64,000 bases of DNA from Siderastrea radians (lineage: Eukaryota; Cnidaria; Anthozoa; Scleractinia; Rhizangiidae). The translations under genes were made by a program, and so were the position numbers. How positions within the stretch are numbered: position 1 is the stretch's first letter; each line of letters starts with the position of its first letter. Below the pieces are notes generated by a model, which had not been told where the DNA came from, did no database searches, and worked only from the letters and a program-made list of their open reading frames with translations. The stretch is from the NCBI GenBank assembly GCA_964017195.1, contig OZ024889.1:61651858-61715857 (forward strand), written 5' to 3'. Positions 1-11,110 of this stretch are shown piece after piece.

Positions 1-279
1 GTCTGTGTGAAATGTTATAGTACTCTGATTTTGCAGGAAAACAAATGAGATTACACAGTTGTACATTTGAACGACAACCGCAGTAGTTGCGTTTACAAAA
101 AAAAGCAAAAAAAGGCAGTTGTTTTAAATTGCATTATTGTACTTCACCAGCGGCACTTGTCTAGTAAACAAAGGCAAAAATGGCTGTCATTTTGATTTTA
201 CTTAACGAGCAACTTTTGAGCAACTTTTTAGAAAAGTCGAGCAGCTTCAGGCAACTTTTAACAAAATTTTGGAGCAACT

Positions 280-2300
280 TGTGGCTGAGGCTAACTGTGA
301 TCCTTTTTCTGATACCCCACAGACCCATCACTGTCCATCCTAAGCTGTTTCGGATAGCTATCGGCTGATCGTGGCCATCAGATTTACACTCAAGTCAAAG
401 GAACAGGCCAGGATTCTCCTTCAGACCAATCGACAGCATAACTTCTCCATTTTCTAGCACTGGGATGTCAAGGTCTCGAAGATGAGGCCAGCGAGCAAGG
501 TCTTCTTTTTTTGCGATGCAACTTGTAGAATTGGCATGTTATTGACTGTCCTCACATTCAACAATTCAATAGCAATTCACTCATCCATAGACTTCACAAC
601 CACAAGGCAACTCCATCAAGCCTATCTCCATCAAGCGTAAGTTCTTTCGCTAACCTTTCCTGGCACAACGTTACTTCCGAACCATTGTCAAGCAGGGCAT
701 ACGTTTCAACCATCCTCTTGTTGTCTTTTCCCTGAACTTCGATGCCAAGGCACACTCGGTTTTCTTCGGCGCCAGTGGCCGCTACAGCGGCTTCTCTATC
801 ATTCCCGGCTCCCGTAACATTACGAGGCAAGGCACTCCCTGGTCCTGCTCGCGACTTTTATTAGCATTGTTCGCATCGCCCTTGTTTTCTTTAAGACCAG
901 TTCCACCTTTAGGTTCCCCTCCAGTTCCTGTAGTGTGGCGATGCATTAGGGTGTGGTGATTACCTCCGCATCCAGACAACTGTTTCTGTTTCTTTAGAGG
1001 GTCCAGTGTTCATGTTATGTCTAAACTCATTGTCCACCAAATTGGCTCTTTGATAAATTTCACAAAGTGTTGAAACTTAGGTCTACGATGAGATGCAACG
1101 ATTTTCCCAGCGCACTCGGTCCATTTTGCTCGGACGAACATTGATGACTTCTTAGTACGTTCTCTCAAAGTGTTCACGTGGTTAAGGTCAGCTACATATT
1201 CGGCCCCTATTCCAGTCAAGGTTCGATTAGCAATGTCTTATTGTCTACCAAATTCCAACAAGGAAGGTCCTTATTTCTTGATTCGCGCATCTGCAAATTA
1301 CATGCGGCTTCCCGAAATTCTCGCGCAATGTTTCCTTTGCCACTCAGTAACCATCAGAGACAGGTAAATTCGCACAGCTCTCAATTGCATCTCTTGCCTT
1401 TCCCGTGCAGTGCTGGATCAGTTGTTGTAGCCGCGCAGAGTCGTCAGGGTTGTCCTGTTCAAAATAAGTTTCAAAGTTATGAATAAACGTCACATATCTG
1501 CGTAGATCTACACCAAACTTGAGGTTCTCGACTTTTGGCGAGGAAACCACTTGTCTAAGCACTTTCACCATTTTTCTTCCACTGTCAAAATTCTGTACCT
1601 GCTCTACTGGTGTTATGTTCAATGTGACATTTCGTGATGTCTGAGCTCGTGGCATCTTGCCAAGCGGAGGACCATGATTCCCTAACAGGCTGTCCATTCA
1701 ATGATTGTGAAGAATTAATACTAGATAATACCAAATTAACAAACAGGGGTTTAGAATCCCTACTTAGCGAGCGAGCAGTAGTGCGCTGCAGTTCCCATGG
1801 TTGAACTGTAGGAACAGTTAACAAACTTGTGACTGTGTTACTTGTAGGTGTCACTGAGGCTGTAACAACACCAGCAGTTCCAAAGGCAGGGTCATTCGAT
1901 GAGGGCATAAATCTAAACTGTTTGTCACTTGACAGATGAGAGACTGGTTGCGAAGTTGCATAACCATTTGGCTGAACTAAGTTACACGATGTGGTAGGAA
2001 CAACAAGGGTGTCCTGTTTGGGATGTGGCGTAAATGATCCGAACAGTTTTATTTAAATAACTAATAGTAGACAATGATGGAATGGCAGGGACTTGTTCCT
2101 CAATATTCCTCGTCATCACTGATTACTAAATCAAAGTCTCTTCTTTCTTCTCCTATTTTTTCTTCTTCATAGATTTTCAGTGACACTGGAGCCTTTTCTG
2201 CCTCCAGTTCGGCTTCCATCAACTCTCTTTTCCTTCGAATTTCTTGTTCTTGTTCATCCAATCGTTTGCGAACTTTCAACGGGCGGATCTTAAGCTAAGC
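280..2300 (-). mobile_element. BEL/Pao-type LTR retrotransposon relic (gag and protease part)
   Basis: Read on the minus strand from about 2300 downwards, broken frames carry in order: a charged, coiled-coil-like segment (about 2290-2110), a gag segment containing FIHNFETYFEQD and GKARDAIESC (about 1500-1380), a later gag segment with KWTECAGK and RRPKFQHFVKF (about 1130-1040), a zinc-knuckle remnant GCGGNHHTLMH (about 975-940), and an aspartic-protease-like segment with ALLDNGSEV (about 700-670). That segment continues as WPHLRDLDIP and a degenerate LGWTVMG (about 500-310). This order is that of BEL/Pao gag-pol. Frameshifts and stops separate the pieces, and no reverse transcriptase, RNase H or integrase is visible, so the copy is dead. 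No LTRs were identified. Confidence 0.8.
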
Positions 2301-2457
2301 TAAGGCCGGGCCTCCTTTATTCGGGATATCGTACGCGTAGATGTTCTTTGAACTTGCTTTAGAAGCTTCACTACGCAGACCTTTAGGTCTTAAACTTGAA
2401 AGCACACTGTTGTGTTGATATACAGGTCGCCACAATTTCACGGTGGAGAAGAAACCT

Positions 2458-2810
2458 TCAGGCTCCAAGCCTGAATTTTTTCAGGTTTCTTCTTTTCAAC
2501 TGCTTAAGTTGAAACACCTTCACTGCGATGATCTTCATATAATTCTATCTTTATCCGCAGTTCAAATATATGGTTATTTCCCATATTCATATTCATTTCT
2601 CCATCTACGGGATAAATACGAACTCACAATTGACCAGCTCCCACTTGGCTTGATAGCTCAGTTGGTTAGAGCGCTGCACCGGTATCGCAGAGGTCATGGG
2701 TTCGATTCCCGTTCAAGCCTGAATTTTTTCAGGTTTCTTCTTTTCAACTGCTTAAGTTGAAACACCTCACTGCGATGATCTTCACATAATTCTAAAAATC
2801 CAACTGTAAC
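2458..2810 (+). repeat. Repeated module around a tRNA-like sequence (~246-bp spacing)
   Basis: The stretch beginning CAAGCCTGAATTTTTTCAGG occurs at about 2468 and again at about 2714. Both are followed by the same T-rich stretch, a CAACTGCTTAAGTTGAAAC palindrome and CACTGCGATGATCTTCA. The second copy directly follows the tRNA-like sequence, and the first follows only its last few bases. This looks like a tandem repeat whose unit is tRNA-like head plus tail, with the first head lost. Such tRNA-plus-tail modules are common in coral genomes (my recollection). Confidence 0.7.
2648..2719 (+). tRNA. tRNA-Thr(GGT)-like gene or tRNA-derived repeat head
   Basis: This is 72 nt with a perfect 7-bp acceptor stem (GGCTTGA with TCAAGCC). 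It has a D-arm with an A-box-like TAGCTCAGTTGG, a T-arm ATGGG-TTCGATT-CCCGT with a canonical B box, and an anticodon arm whose loop reads CCGGTAT, giving anticodon GGT (Thr). Two oddities weaken a functional call: position 33 is C instead of the near-universal T, and the last anticodon-stem pair is A-C. It sits inside a repeated module, so a tRNA-derived element is at least as likely as a working tRNA gene. Confidence 0.6.
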
Positions 2811-3981
2811 TCAAGGTCACCTTTCATAATTCCAAAATCAGAGTGCTCCAAAGTTAAAGTGTTCCAAAATCGATCGACAACACTAGAAACAAAATTCCAA
2901 TTCCTTCGCCACTTCCAAATAGTCGTACGAAACAAGTCAAACCTCTACATTTCTACCGAATGAATCTAGCTCCTCCTCCAATTCGAAGAAGTCAAAAACT
3001 GTTACGCAGTTGTCAGGACCAAACATGCGTAAGATTCGAAATCCGAAACTCAACCATTTATTTATAAATATTCCACTGACAATTCCACAAATGCTCCGTC
3101 AGGGAAAACGTCCAGTTAGGCAGTAAGGCAGGCAGGTTTTTGTTTCGAATTCAAGGTGTCCATACTCAACAATTTAGAAACGCAACTAACGCTAGCACTT
3201 TCATGGCGACTAGTTCTTCTCCGACAAAAGCACATGGCAGGTATCCCGGATATTGACGTCAAATATAGGCACGCAATGGGAGCTACACCTATCATCATGT
3301 GAAAGCTAGTGTTTTGCGGGTGTCACCTAAGCGTTGGGTCTTTATTCGAGAATTCTCCCCACAGACCAAACAAGCCTCGGTTTTATAAGACGTTAATTTA
3401 AATTATTCCCTTAGACGGTACGGACCCAGTTGTTTGGGAAAGCAAATTAGGGCTAATTCAGGATTTATGGTAACTCAAGTTACTTTTCGCTTGTTTGAGA
3501 GCGTTTTCAGTAACGCTATTTTAAAGTTTCAATAGGATAAACAATTAAAAAATGAAGACCAAACTTTTTTCAACATTTGTCGATGAGAAGCTCTAAATCC
3601 AAAACCTGCTCTAGTCCTGAATTAGCGTAATCATGTCTTAACAACCTAAGTACCCCGGTTTTTATAGCCTCAGTGCTTTACCTTCTACATACAAGGATGG
3701 GGCACCAGTTAAGCAGTGCGCGTCCTTCTAACTAGTTCACTTAAAATATATTTTAACCAATCAAAAGCTCTACCCATATCAGAATACAGCGGAGGTCACT
3801 TAAAATAAATGAATGAGATTTTTAGGTCGCTTTCAAGATGTTTCCCCTGAACGCGGGGTAAAACGGTACGTACGCGCCTGTTGCCTATTCCGTGCTTGTT
3901 TATGAGCAACAAAAATTCGAAACAAACCACAAAAAGAATAGCAGTACAGCCGCTACACTCGGTACAGTCAAAGTGCCCAGT
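2811..3981. other. No gene seen; GPCR-array flank remnant
   Basis: No convincing coding region. About 3330-3520 resembles parts of other GPCR-array flanks: the GGGTCT...GAATTCTCCC motif near 15775, and the GACGTTAATTT...GACC...ACTTGTTT stretch near 12420-12480. It therefore looks like the worn edge of an older duplicate unit. Confidence 0.45.
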
Positions 3982-4011
3982 GACGCTTACAAAATGCATT
4001 TTGTAAGCGTC
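3982..4011. repeat. Perfect 30-bp palindrome
   Basis: The sequence is GACGCTTACAAAATG followed by its exact reverse complement. The paralogous block has only the second arm (near 18377), so the palindrome is unique to copy A. Confidence 0.9.
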
Positions 4012-5527
4012 TTGAAACGAAAAGTGGATTATGAGTTGTTCAACACAAGCATATCGCTTCAGTTTGACTTTGAACCAGGTTGATTGGCAAAAATGGTATG
4101 GAAATCGAGTGGAAATCGAGTGAGAAATCAAGTGAACCTGAATGTTTTAAGGGAACCAGCAAATGGTTATTTGCTTCCTCAAAACTACTGAAAACATTGG
4201 TTCAGCGAGCGGGGTAGCTTCGCAACTCAGGTAAATAAAATTTACTTTGCTTGCGTTTTAAATGTGTTTTGTCAATGAACTAGAATTGTATTTATCTCTT
4301 AAGATGAACATATGCATAATAATCAGTTCGCCTTTTTTGTTCTGTACACTGAGCAATAGTTAAACTGCTTGTGTGGTGAATTGTTTACGACTGGTACTTT
4401 TATTCTTTATTTTTTAGTATTCTAGTACGTGTACGTTTACGCTGCAGATTGTCTTTCGACGTGCACGGAGAGTTTTGCGAAACTTTTGCCCTCTATGTTC
4501 TCGTAGAATGAAGGATAAATTTGCACTCGTCGCGCAATTTTCACGGCAAAAGGCGCTCTTGCACGAGTGAAAGCTGGAACGAGTGGTTTGATTGGCCAGA
4601 CACATCAGGTTTCCTTGTGCTTATGCTGCGTTTAGTTTTCACACAGCACAACGCGAACGCAAGCACAAGAAAAGGAAAATTTTGTTGCTTGTGCTTCTGT
4701 TTATGCTTGCGTCGAGGCCGTTTCCAAGGTGATTGGAAATAAGTACTCTTATGCTTAAATGCTCTCAGTGGTCATATTTTTCATGAAAGCGTTGGCACAT
4801 AAAAAGCGAATACAGCAGATGTTCAATTATCCGTGACGGCTAATCAATTTAAGAGGGGGGAAGTGTAACGTGACATAGTGCCCTCAAATGGTTCTTCCAT
4901 ACAACTGTACTTGGGCAAACCATCTGGTAAAGCAGCGTTGTTGAGTGTGTTGCGGTTCTCGGGGACGTATTAAACAAGAGAAGCTTTACATTTAACACTG
5001 TGCCTGTATTCGCGGAATCCAGCGGAGCGCAACAGCATTATTGTGTTTATTTAATATGAACCGTTCTGAGAAAAACATTTCCCGACAATTTGGAGATTAT
5101 TTCCGACCATTTGCCGAAGATTTCTGAATTTCCCGAATATTGTCCAAAGCTCATATGGGCGTTTCCAGTTACACTTAAAAATTTTATACAGTATGGTGAA
5201 TAATTAAGAGAGAGATCCCAAAATGTTTTGACTGAAAACCATCAATTTTGAGTTCATTTCTGACTTAAACAGGGAGAAGGCGTTTTCATCTCTGTCAATC
5301 ACGATGTTTCTAAGTCGTAGAAAACTATATAGAACACTGTACTGACATTGATTTCAACAAAAAAAGTTGCTACCCAGGTCAAAAAAGTGAACGTCATCAG
5401 TATGCCGATTTTTATGAGGAGTCCCTTAGGTTGTCTTTTCCCAAGACGCCAGATTGGATTCTTGCTTGACGGCAGTTAAATATCACTTTCAATTTGTCGT
5501 TTTCGGTTAACCCCATTCGGGTTGAAC

Positions 5528-6860
5528 TAACCTGCGATCAGGCTCTATTTTCGTTTCGCTCAGTGAAACATTCAGGAGGGACGGGCGAAACGAAAAATAG
5601 AGCCTGATACAATTCTTCTACGGAACGTCTGCCGCCCACTTTTTTGCTTGATTGACATTCAACAAAACAGCCAATCAAAATTTCTTCTGCTTGCACGATC
5701 CTCGGTATGCAAATTTCCCATAACGGTTATTCGCAGAAAGTCACGCAAATGTCGGCAAAATAAGAAAATCATAGGCTACGATATATCTTCTAGGCACAAG
5801 CACTCAAATTTACACGATTGCTAACTTGAAGGTTCCGGTATTGTAGATGGTTGCTCTGTCTGAGCTGAAACTGAATGAAAATTCAAAACACGACGAGGTT
5901 GTCATGTGCCAAAATATGCTGCATGCTTGAATCCTTTCCCATTTCAGGTGGTGTCCGGAAATATTCTTTACCCATTTGTCACCGAGTTTCTTCGTAAAAA
6001 AACCTTGGGCAATTACGAGAAGCACCTTCAGTTTCATTCTTTAGAATAAAGATATAAATAAAACCGTTTATAAACAAAAGACTGTTTTGTAATTTAATTT
6101 AGTTCCAGAAGTGATAAATATTTGAGATTGGCAGCGAATTTTATCTCTAAACAGCAGCGAATTTTAAAACGAAGAACATTTATTATAAAACTAGGCAAAT
6201 CCTTTGATGTCAATGTCAGAGATCAATAAAACGACATTTAAAAACAATGAATGAATATAAACTGAAAATCGTTATTGCGACTTGATTGCGGCTCTCGCCA
6301 AACACCAGTTTACCGTTAAGTTTACCGAATTATCGGTTGACTTGTTGATCATTCTTGGCGAAAGATACTTGTTCGTCTGCTGTTCATTTTGTTTCCTAAA
6401 ACGTGGAAACAGCCACTACTCTGTTCACGTTATCAATACTAGCTGAAAGCCGTCAAATGAAAATTCCGAGACACGATGCGATAAAACGGAATACATACTT
6501 CACAGTTGCTGTACTTCTCTGCTCCAGGTGAGAGACAGCTTGCGTCAAACCGAACGCCATTCTCAGGAGAGAAAGAAATGGTGACAATTCTCCAAGAACG
6601 AAGGGAATTTATTAGAGCAACACATTTTACTTCGGCAGACTTGGTCCTTGGTTGTTCCTCGGCGATGGCGGTCGGATCGAAATTTACTTCCGTTGACAGC
6701 TCTATTGTTAAAGGGCCAATCAGATTGCGAGATTCCCGCGGCCAAAATTTGGCCGCCGACACGAACTCCTGTGAGAGATTGTATCAAGCCCTATTTTAGC
6801 GAGCGACCAACGTAAGAGAATATGAGAGCGATGCTAAAATTCGGCCTGATCGCAGGTTAG
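5528..6860. mobile_element. ~1.33-kb TIR element, non-autonomous
   Basis: The left end reads CTAACCTGCGATCAGGC and the right end is its reverse complement. GTTGAACTA flanks both sides (about 5521-5529 and 6862-6870), overlapping the first bases of the TIR. The paralogous block at about 19920 runs straight through from GGGTTGAACT to the ACAACCATCCACAAC stretch with no insert, a natural empty site. Just inside the left end is a near-perfect hairpin (about 5537-5610) with arms starting ATCAGGCTCTATTTTCG. No transposase coding was recognised. Open frames around 6440-6800 on both strands look like chance. The target duplication is about 8-9 bp (exact cut ambiguous); I do not assign a superfamily. 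Confidence 0.82.
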
Positions 6861-7139
6861 GGTTGAACTAATTGTCCACACAACCCCATCCACAACTCTT
6901 AACCCAGCCATCTTGAATTTCACGGTTTTCAAACGTCAGAAAACCGCCAAAATTGAGTCAAAAGTAATGAAACCTATAACGAAGCACTAAAAGGATTTGT
7001 TATACCTCCCAACTCAAACCCCTTTTTTGATTGGACAAGAACCTGTCACGTGCCATGGGTCAAAACAGTCTAACTCCCTAGGGCGAACAAAACTCATTAA
7101 CTCCCTAAGGAAACAACAACTTGAACTTTCGACTCGCAC

Positions 7140-7411
7140 GTGATCAGGTCGCGCGCCTTAAAACCGCGGCAAATTTGTGTCCAGCCGCGTCAAGAATATA
7201 CTTTTTTCTCAGCCATGGACGCGAAACGATTTCAAGTCCAAACAGAAGAAGAAATTGAACAATTGATACGGGATCAAAGTTCGAAATCCACAAAGAAGGC
7301 AACACAAAATGCTGTTAAAACCTTAAAAGAGTTCTGTAAGGAACAAAACTTACAACAAAGCTATGAAGAACTAAACAACACGGATCTCAGCTCCTTGCTC
7401 ACGTATGTAAG
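7140..7411 (+). pseudogene. N-terminal exon resembling Crypton-derived (KIAA1958/QRICH1-type) proteins
   Basis: The frame from the ATG at 7215 encodes a helical segment with MDAKRFQVQTEEEIEQLIRD and KSTKKATQNAVKTLKEFCKE. It resembles the N-terminal part seen in many cnidarian proteins of the Crypton-derived tyrosine-recombinase-like family (family resemblance from memory). A GTAAG near 7407 could be a splice donor. The frame then runs into a foldback repeat at 7452-7565. No downstream exon with a recombinase core was found. A second copy at 20993 carries a small insertion that shifts the frame. I treat both as fragments carried along by the duplication. Confidence 0.5.
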
Positions 7412-7451
7412 CTTAATTTGTTCTATTTTTGAGTTGGGAAGTATAACAAAA

Positions 7452-7565
7452 CACTTAATGACTGGCCTCACGGGAAGCAGTGAGTTTTGTTTCTCCTTGG
7501 CTCTCAATGTTGAGGGTCTCCGGGAAACAAAACTCACTGTTTCCGTTGGGGCCAGTCATTTAGTG
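7452..7565. repeat. Foldback (hairpin) repeat
   Basis: The left arm starts CACTTAATGACTGGCC and the right arm ends GGCCAGTCATTTAGTG. The arms are about 36-50 bp with few mismatches around a short loop containing CAATGTTGAGGG. It is absent from the paralogous position near 21190. Internal motifs such as GTGAGTTTTGTTTC occur in inverted form in both arms. Confidence 0.8.
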
Positions 7566-7679
7566 AATGAGAAGGGTACGTCATGCCTGTCAGAATATTG
7601 TTGCCATGAAAACATCAAATTCCGTGAACAAAGGCTTTTTAAAGTCAATTGCTGCCAAATACAGTTCTTATGAGAAGTC

Positions 7680-8285
7680 AGAAAGTTTTAATTCGTGACT
7701 TTTGATGTGATATTAAAAAGAATTACTACTGTTTAAAGTCAACGCGCTTAGGTAAATTAAGGCCTTGGTCTGTATCGATTTCAACAGGAGTGGTCCAAAG
7801 TAAATCCATTATCTCTTAGATAACAAATTAAGGCAATCTGCAACCAAAAGGTGTGCAAAATTTACATTTAATATGTTTTATATTTTGATCACGTGACTAA
7901 CCACGCCCAATTTTTAAGAAAATCTTTGACTAAAAATTCCCACTTGTTACCGGACGAAGTTTTAATCAATATTATACCCTGCCAATGGCTTTCAAAAGTT
8001 CCCTTATAACAGCGGGCGGAATGAGACAAATCCTTTAAATCCCTTTCCATTAAGACCATGCAATCTTGGAGAAGGGCTGGCACTAGTCAAAAACAGCAAA
8101 AGAAGGTATTTTATACCCAGGCCTGAATTCACCAGAGCGAGCACTTCCTCCGTCCCCTTATTCCAAAGAGGCTAAATAGTACTATAGCTTCAACAATGTT
8201 ATAAGCAAATAAAACATCGACTTTTTCAAATCACAGTTCAGGTTTTTTCAATCCTACAGAAATCACATTTTTACGATTCCCTAAT
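7680..8285. other. No gene seen
   Basis: AT-rich sequence between the Crypton-like fragment and the GPCR pseudogene. No motif recognised. Confidence 0.4.
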
Positions 8286-9118
8286 CTATACTCCTTTAAG
8301 TGACTCATAGCTTTCATTCGTTACTTTCTGACAAACTTTGACAAATAATATTATTTTAAGACCTTTACGATAATTAGAACTTTGGAAGGCATATAGAAGT
8401 GGATTAGAGAATCGATTAGAGTTGAGAAGAAACCTAACTATTCTATGAACTAAGAAAAAGCGTTCACTATTATTAGCTACGGTGGTTTTGTCAACGGCTG
8501 TTAAGTATATGAAGAATATTGTAAATGGCAAAGAGCAAACGGAGAACAGTACTGTAAGCCACAGTAACAGCTTTTAAAAGAAGTTGCTCCTTTGAGCGCT
8601 GGTCTTCTGGTGTTTGCCTTTTTGTAGCAAAAATTGCATTTGTAATAAATATTCCACGGAGTATTTCAAAATAGGTGAAAACGACGATGCACGGAAAAAT
8701 TCCAAAGAAAACGCGACTGAAAATTATATAGCCCTTGTGATCAAAATACTCGTCAACACTCCATGGACGGGTGCATGGGTAAGTTGAAAGAGGATTGGTG
8801 TCTATCGTATTTGCCATGAAGTCACGAATACAGGATAAAGCAGCAAATACCCACAAAAATGCAATCACAAAAGGAACTCGTTTATTGGTTAACCTTATTC
8901 CTGTCTGAAAATCCCCCAGATCTTTGTAAAGGTGCACTGAGTCTTTTTAAAGAGAAATCATATGCTCCCGGACAGAACAAAAGAGTTGTTAGATCCGCAG
9001 CAGCTAAATTCAACAAGAGATAGTTGGTTGTCGTGTGCATGGAAGGTGTTTTGCACACGATGGTGATTATAATTGAGTTAGCTGGAACGTCGATGACGAC
9101 GATAAATTGATACATCAC
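8286..9118 (-). pseudogene. Class A GPCR pseudogene (TM3 deleted, frameshifted)
   Basis: Three out-of-register frames reproduce the neighbouring intact receptors. 9118-8940 gives TM1-TM2 (VPANSIIITIV, LAAADLTTLLFCPG). 8937-8570 resumes at KDLGDF, jumps straight to QTGIRLTNKRVPF, and continues through TM4, ECL2 (STYPCTRPWS) and TM5. 8530-8286 gives the end of TM6, TM7 (FSNPLLYAFQSS) and a diverged tail. Compared with the copy at 16283-17284, about 38 codons covering the TM3 core and the ERY motif are missing, and there are frameshifts before TM3 and in TM6. The gene cannot encode a seven-helix receptor. Confidence 0.93.
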
Positions 9119-10480
9119 CGCGAATGCTATATGTTGTTCAGAAAGATGGCTGTTGCTGTAACCTGACGAGTTATTTGTTGTGATGCTAAAACATAAACTG
9201 CTAAAATGAGAAGCAAACTCTTGTTGAGGACGTTTTCTTCAGCTTGCGTCGACTTCTGCATGTACATCGATTTTACGTTTTTAAAATAACGTCAATATGA
9301 ACAATTTAAATTAATTCACAGGAAATCCGATCTGCCAAAAGTTTCCATCTGTTCAATATGATTCTTTTACTTTAATATCACTTCTGAATTGATCAGTTCT
9401 CCCCGATCATACTAATTTAATCCTGTGTTTTGGGACAAAATTAAAAGATTGCTAAAACTGTATAAAACTATAAAGAAGCCCTTGAAACTTAACAACATTG
9501 GCTATAAATTGTCAGTTTTAAGGGGTTGAAAAGCAATCCCGTTTAGTTTGCAATTCTAAGGAGGAATCAATTTACACCACCTGCAGATATTTATTCTTAA
9601 CTTCCTACGGGGAGTAGTTGTCCATCTATTAACAGTTTTGTTTTACCATTTTATCTTCCTCTTTTAGTAAGATATATATGCAAAATGAATTGTCAAACGC
9701 ATTTTGACTCATAATCATGATAACGTTTTTCTGTGGCACTCATTACTTTGATGCTGTTGTTTACTATAGGAAAAGTTCGTGTTTGCACTGTCTGGTTGCA
9801 CCTGCTTTACCTCATGAGTGCTTGACATGAAAAAGGCAAAAACGTGGCAGTAAAATATTTCAGTCGTTGTCGTTACCATCCAATTATGTTCCTTCGAGTC
9901 TGTGGCCACATGGTCTAATCTATTTCAAATGGCAGCTCTTTTCATGTATTTCGTAAGACATTCTCATTCGTATCTACACAGCTTTTTATCAAGAATATAA
10001 AATGATGGTTATCTATGGGTTACAAAGTAGCCGTAGATGATCACTTTGTTTATAAAGTGTGTTATTTTCGTCTCCTATGAGAACGTTTTGTTTCTGAAAA
10101 ATTTATGACGTTCATGTTACACATCAAATCGTTCATTCATTCACTCAAGTTTATCACATCCATGGATTAAACACTGGACATAGATGACCATGTTGTTTGA
10201 AATATGTTATTTTCATCTCCGAAGGGAACGTTTTGTGTTGGAGGTTTAGCACATTCTAATTGCACCAGTGGCAGATCTTTATTGAAAATTTCCTATACCG
10301 ACTGGCCCAAAAGATGGGCAAATAACAAGAAAGTCGTGGAACAAAATGTCTTATTTTCGCCTATCGTGTAAAGGATGTGTTTTACTACTTTTCTATTATC
10401 CGAGTAGCAGGTCTTAATTGAAGAATTCGCGACCAAGGCGAAGGGTGATAAGATGTGTATTTACATTAATAGCCTGGGAA
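9119..10480. other. GPCR-array flank, no gene
   Basis: About 9535-10460 shows patchy similarity to the stretches on the low-coordinate side of the two intact receptors (for example ACACCACCTGCAGATATTTA compared with 14346, and the AAATAACAA...GGAA stretch near 10318 compared with 15670). It is a diverged flank copy. No open frame is convincing. Confidence 0.5.
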
Positions 10481-10484
10481 TAAA

Positions 10485-10925
10485 GACGATGGTGGCGGTG
10501 GTGTAGTGGTTAGCGCGTTGGACCTCAGATCTGAAGGTCGGTGGCCCAACGCCCAGTTCCTGTCATCGTAGACAAGAAACTTTACCCCACATTGTCTCTC
10601 TCCACCCAAGTCCCAGTTGTTCAAAGGCTGGATAACTTTATCCACTGAATAAATCACTATCCAGGGGATAAAATGTGTTGGTTGGAGTAGATTTTATTCG
10701 CTGGGTAGTGATTTATCCAGTGGATAAAGTTATCCAACCTTCGAACAATTGGGGCTAGGTGTATAAATGGGTACCGGCTACATACTGCTAGTGGTAACCC
10801 TGTGATGGACTATCGTCCCATCCAGGGGGGAGTAGCAATACTCTCAGTTGCTTCATGCTACAGAAACCGGGTTAAGCTCCGGCCGTGTGGGCCTCCTTGG
10901 CTCGTGTGCGACTTTATCTATGAAG
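10485..10925 (+). mobile_element. tRNA-derived SINE interrupted by a MITE
   Basis: The left part (10495-10600) begins with an A-box-like GTGTAGTGGTTAGCGCG and continues into a 3' body including TGGGTACCGGCTACATACTG, AACCCTGTGATGGACTATCG and CCGGCCGTGTGGGCCTCC. I recognise this body as a widespread coral SINE (from memory). The body is split at 10612-10754 by a palindromic MITE. Confidence 0.75.
10612..10754. mobile_element. 143-bp palindromic MITE nested in the SINE
   Basis: The arms run from CCCAGTTGTTCAAAG...GGATAA to TTATCC...GAACAATTGGGG, and almost the whole element is self-complementary. A related copy lies at 63588-63749. The internal motif GATTTATCCAGTGGATAA is shared. Confidence 0.85.
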
Positions 10926-10949
10926 TGAGCATAACGTAAGTTCGCCCTT

Positions 10950-10992
10950 TAAAAATATTATTGGACGAGGTTGAGCAACAAATCGTGATTAT

Positions 10993-11023
<31 letters not shown>

Positions 11024-11110
11024 CGATGCCGAAGGCAGAGTCAAATATTTGATCTGCGAGACGCTGACAAGTCACAATATTTTGCGAAGACAATTTGCGT
11101 AAGATTATAT
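10950..11110. repeat. Imperfect foldback repeat
   Basis: AGCAGATCAATTATTTGCC near 11006 is mirrored by TCAAATATTTGATCTGC near 11041, and TTGTCAATGGCGAGC by GACGCTGACAAG, around a GCCGAAGGC core. Confidence 0.65.

Larger units (their letters stand above)
3982..7420 (+). repeat. Segmental duplication block, copy A (pairs with about 18370-21200)
   Basis: Long collinear similarity to the block at about 18370-21200, including the stretches beginning TTTTGTAAGCGTCTTGAAAC, TGTGTGGTGAATTGTTTACG, TCAATCACGATGTTTCTAAG and the putative Crypton-like exon. Differences are point changes plus clean insertions unique to one copy: the TIR element at 5528-6860 here, and the 737-bp element in the other copy. 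It lies on the low-coordinate side of a GPCR copy (here the pseudogene at 8286-9118), so it marks part of the repeating unit of the array. Confidence 0.85.
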
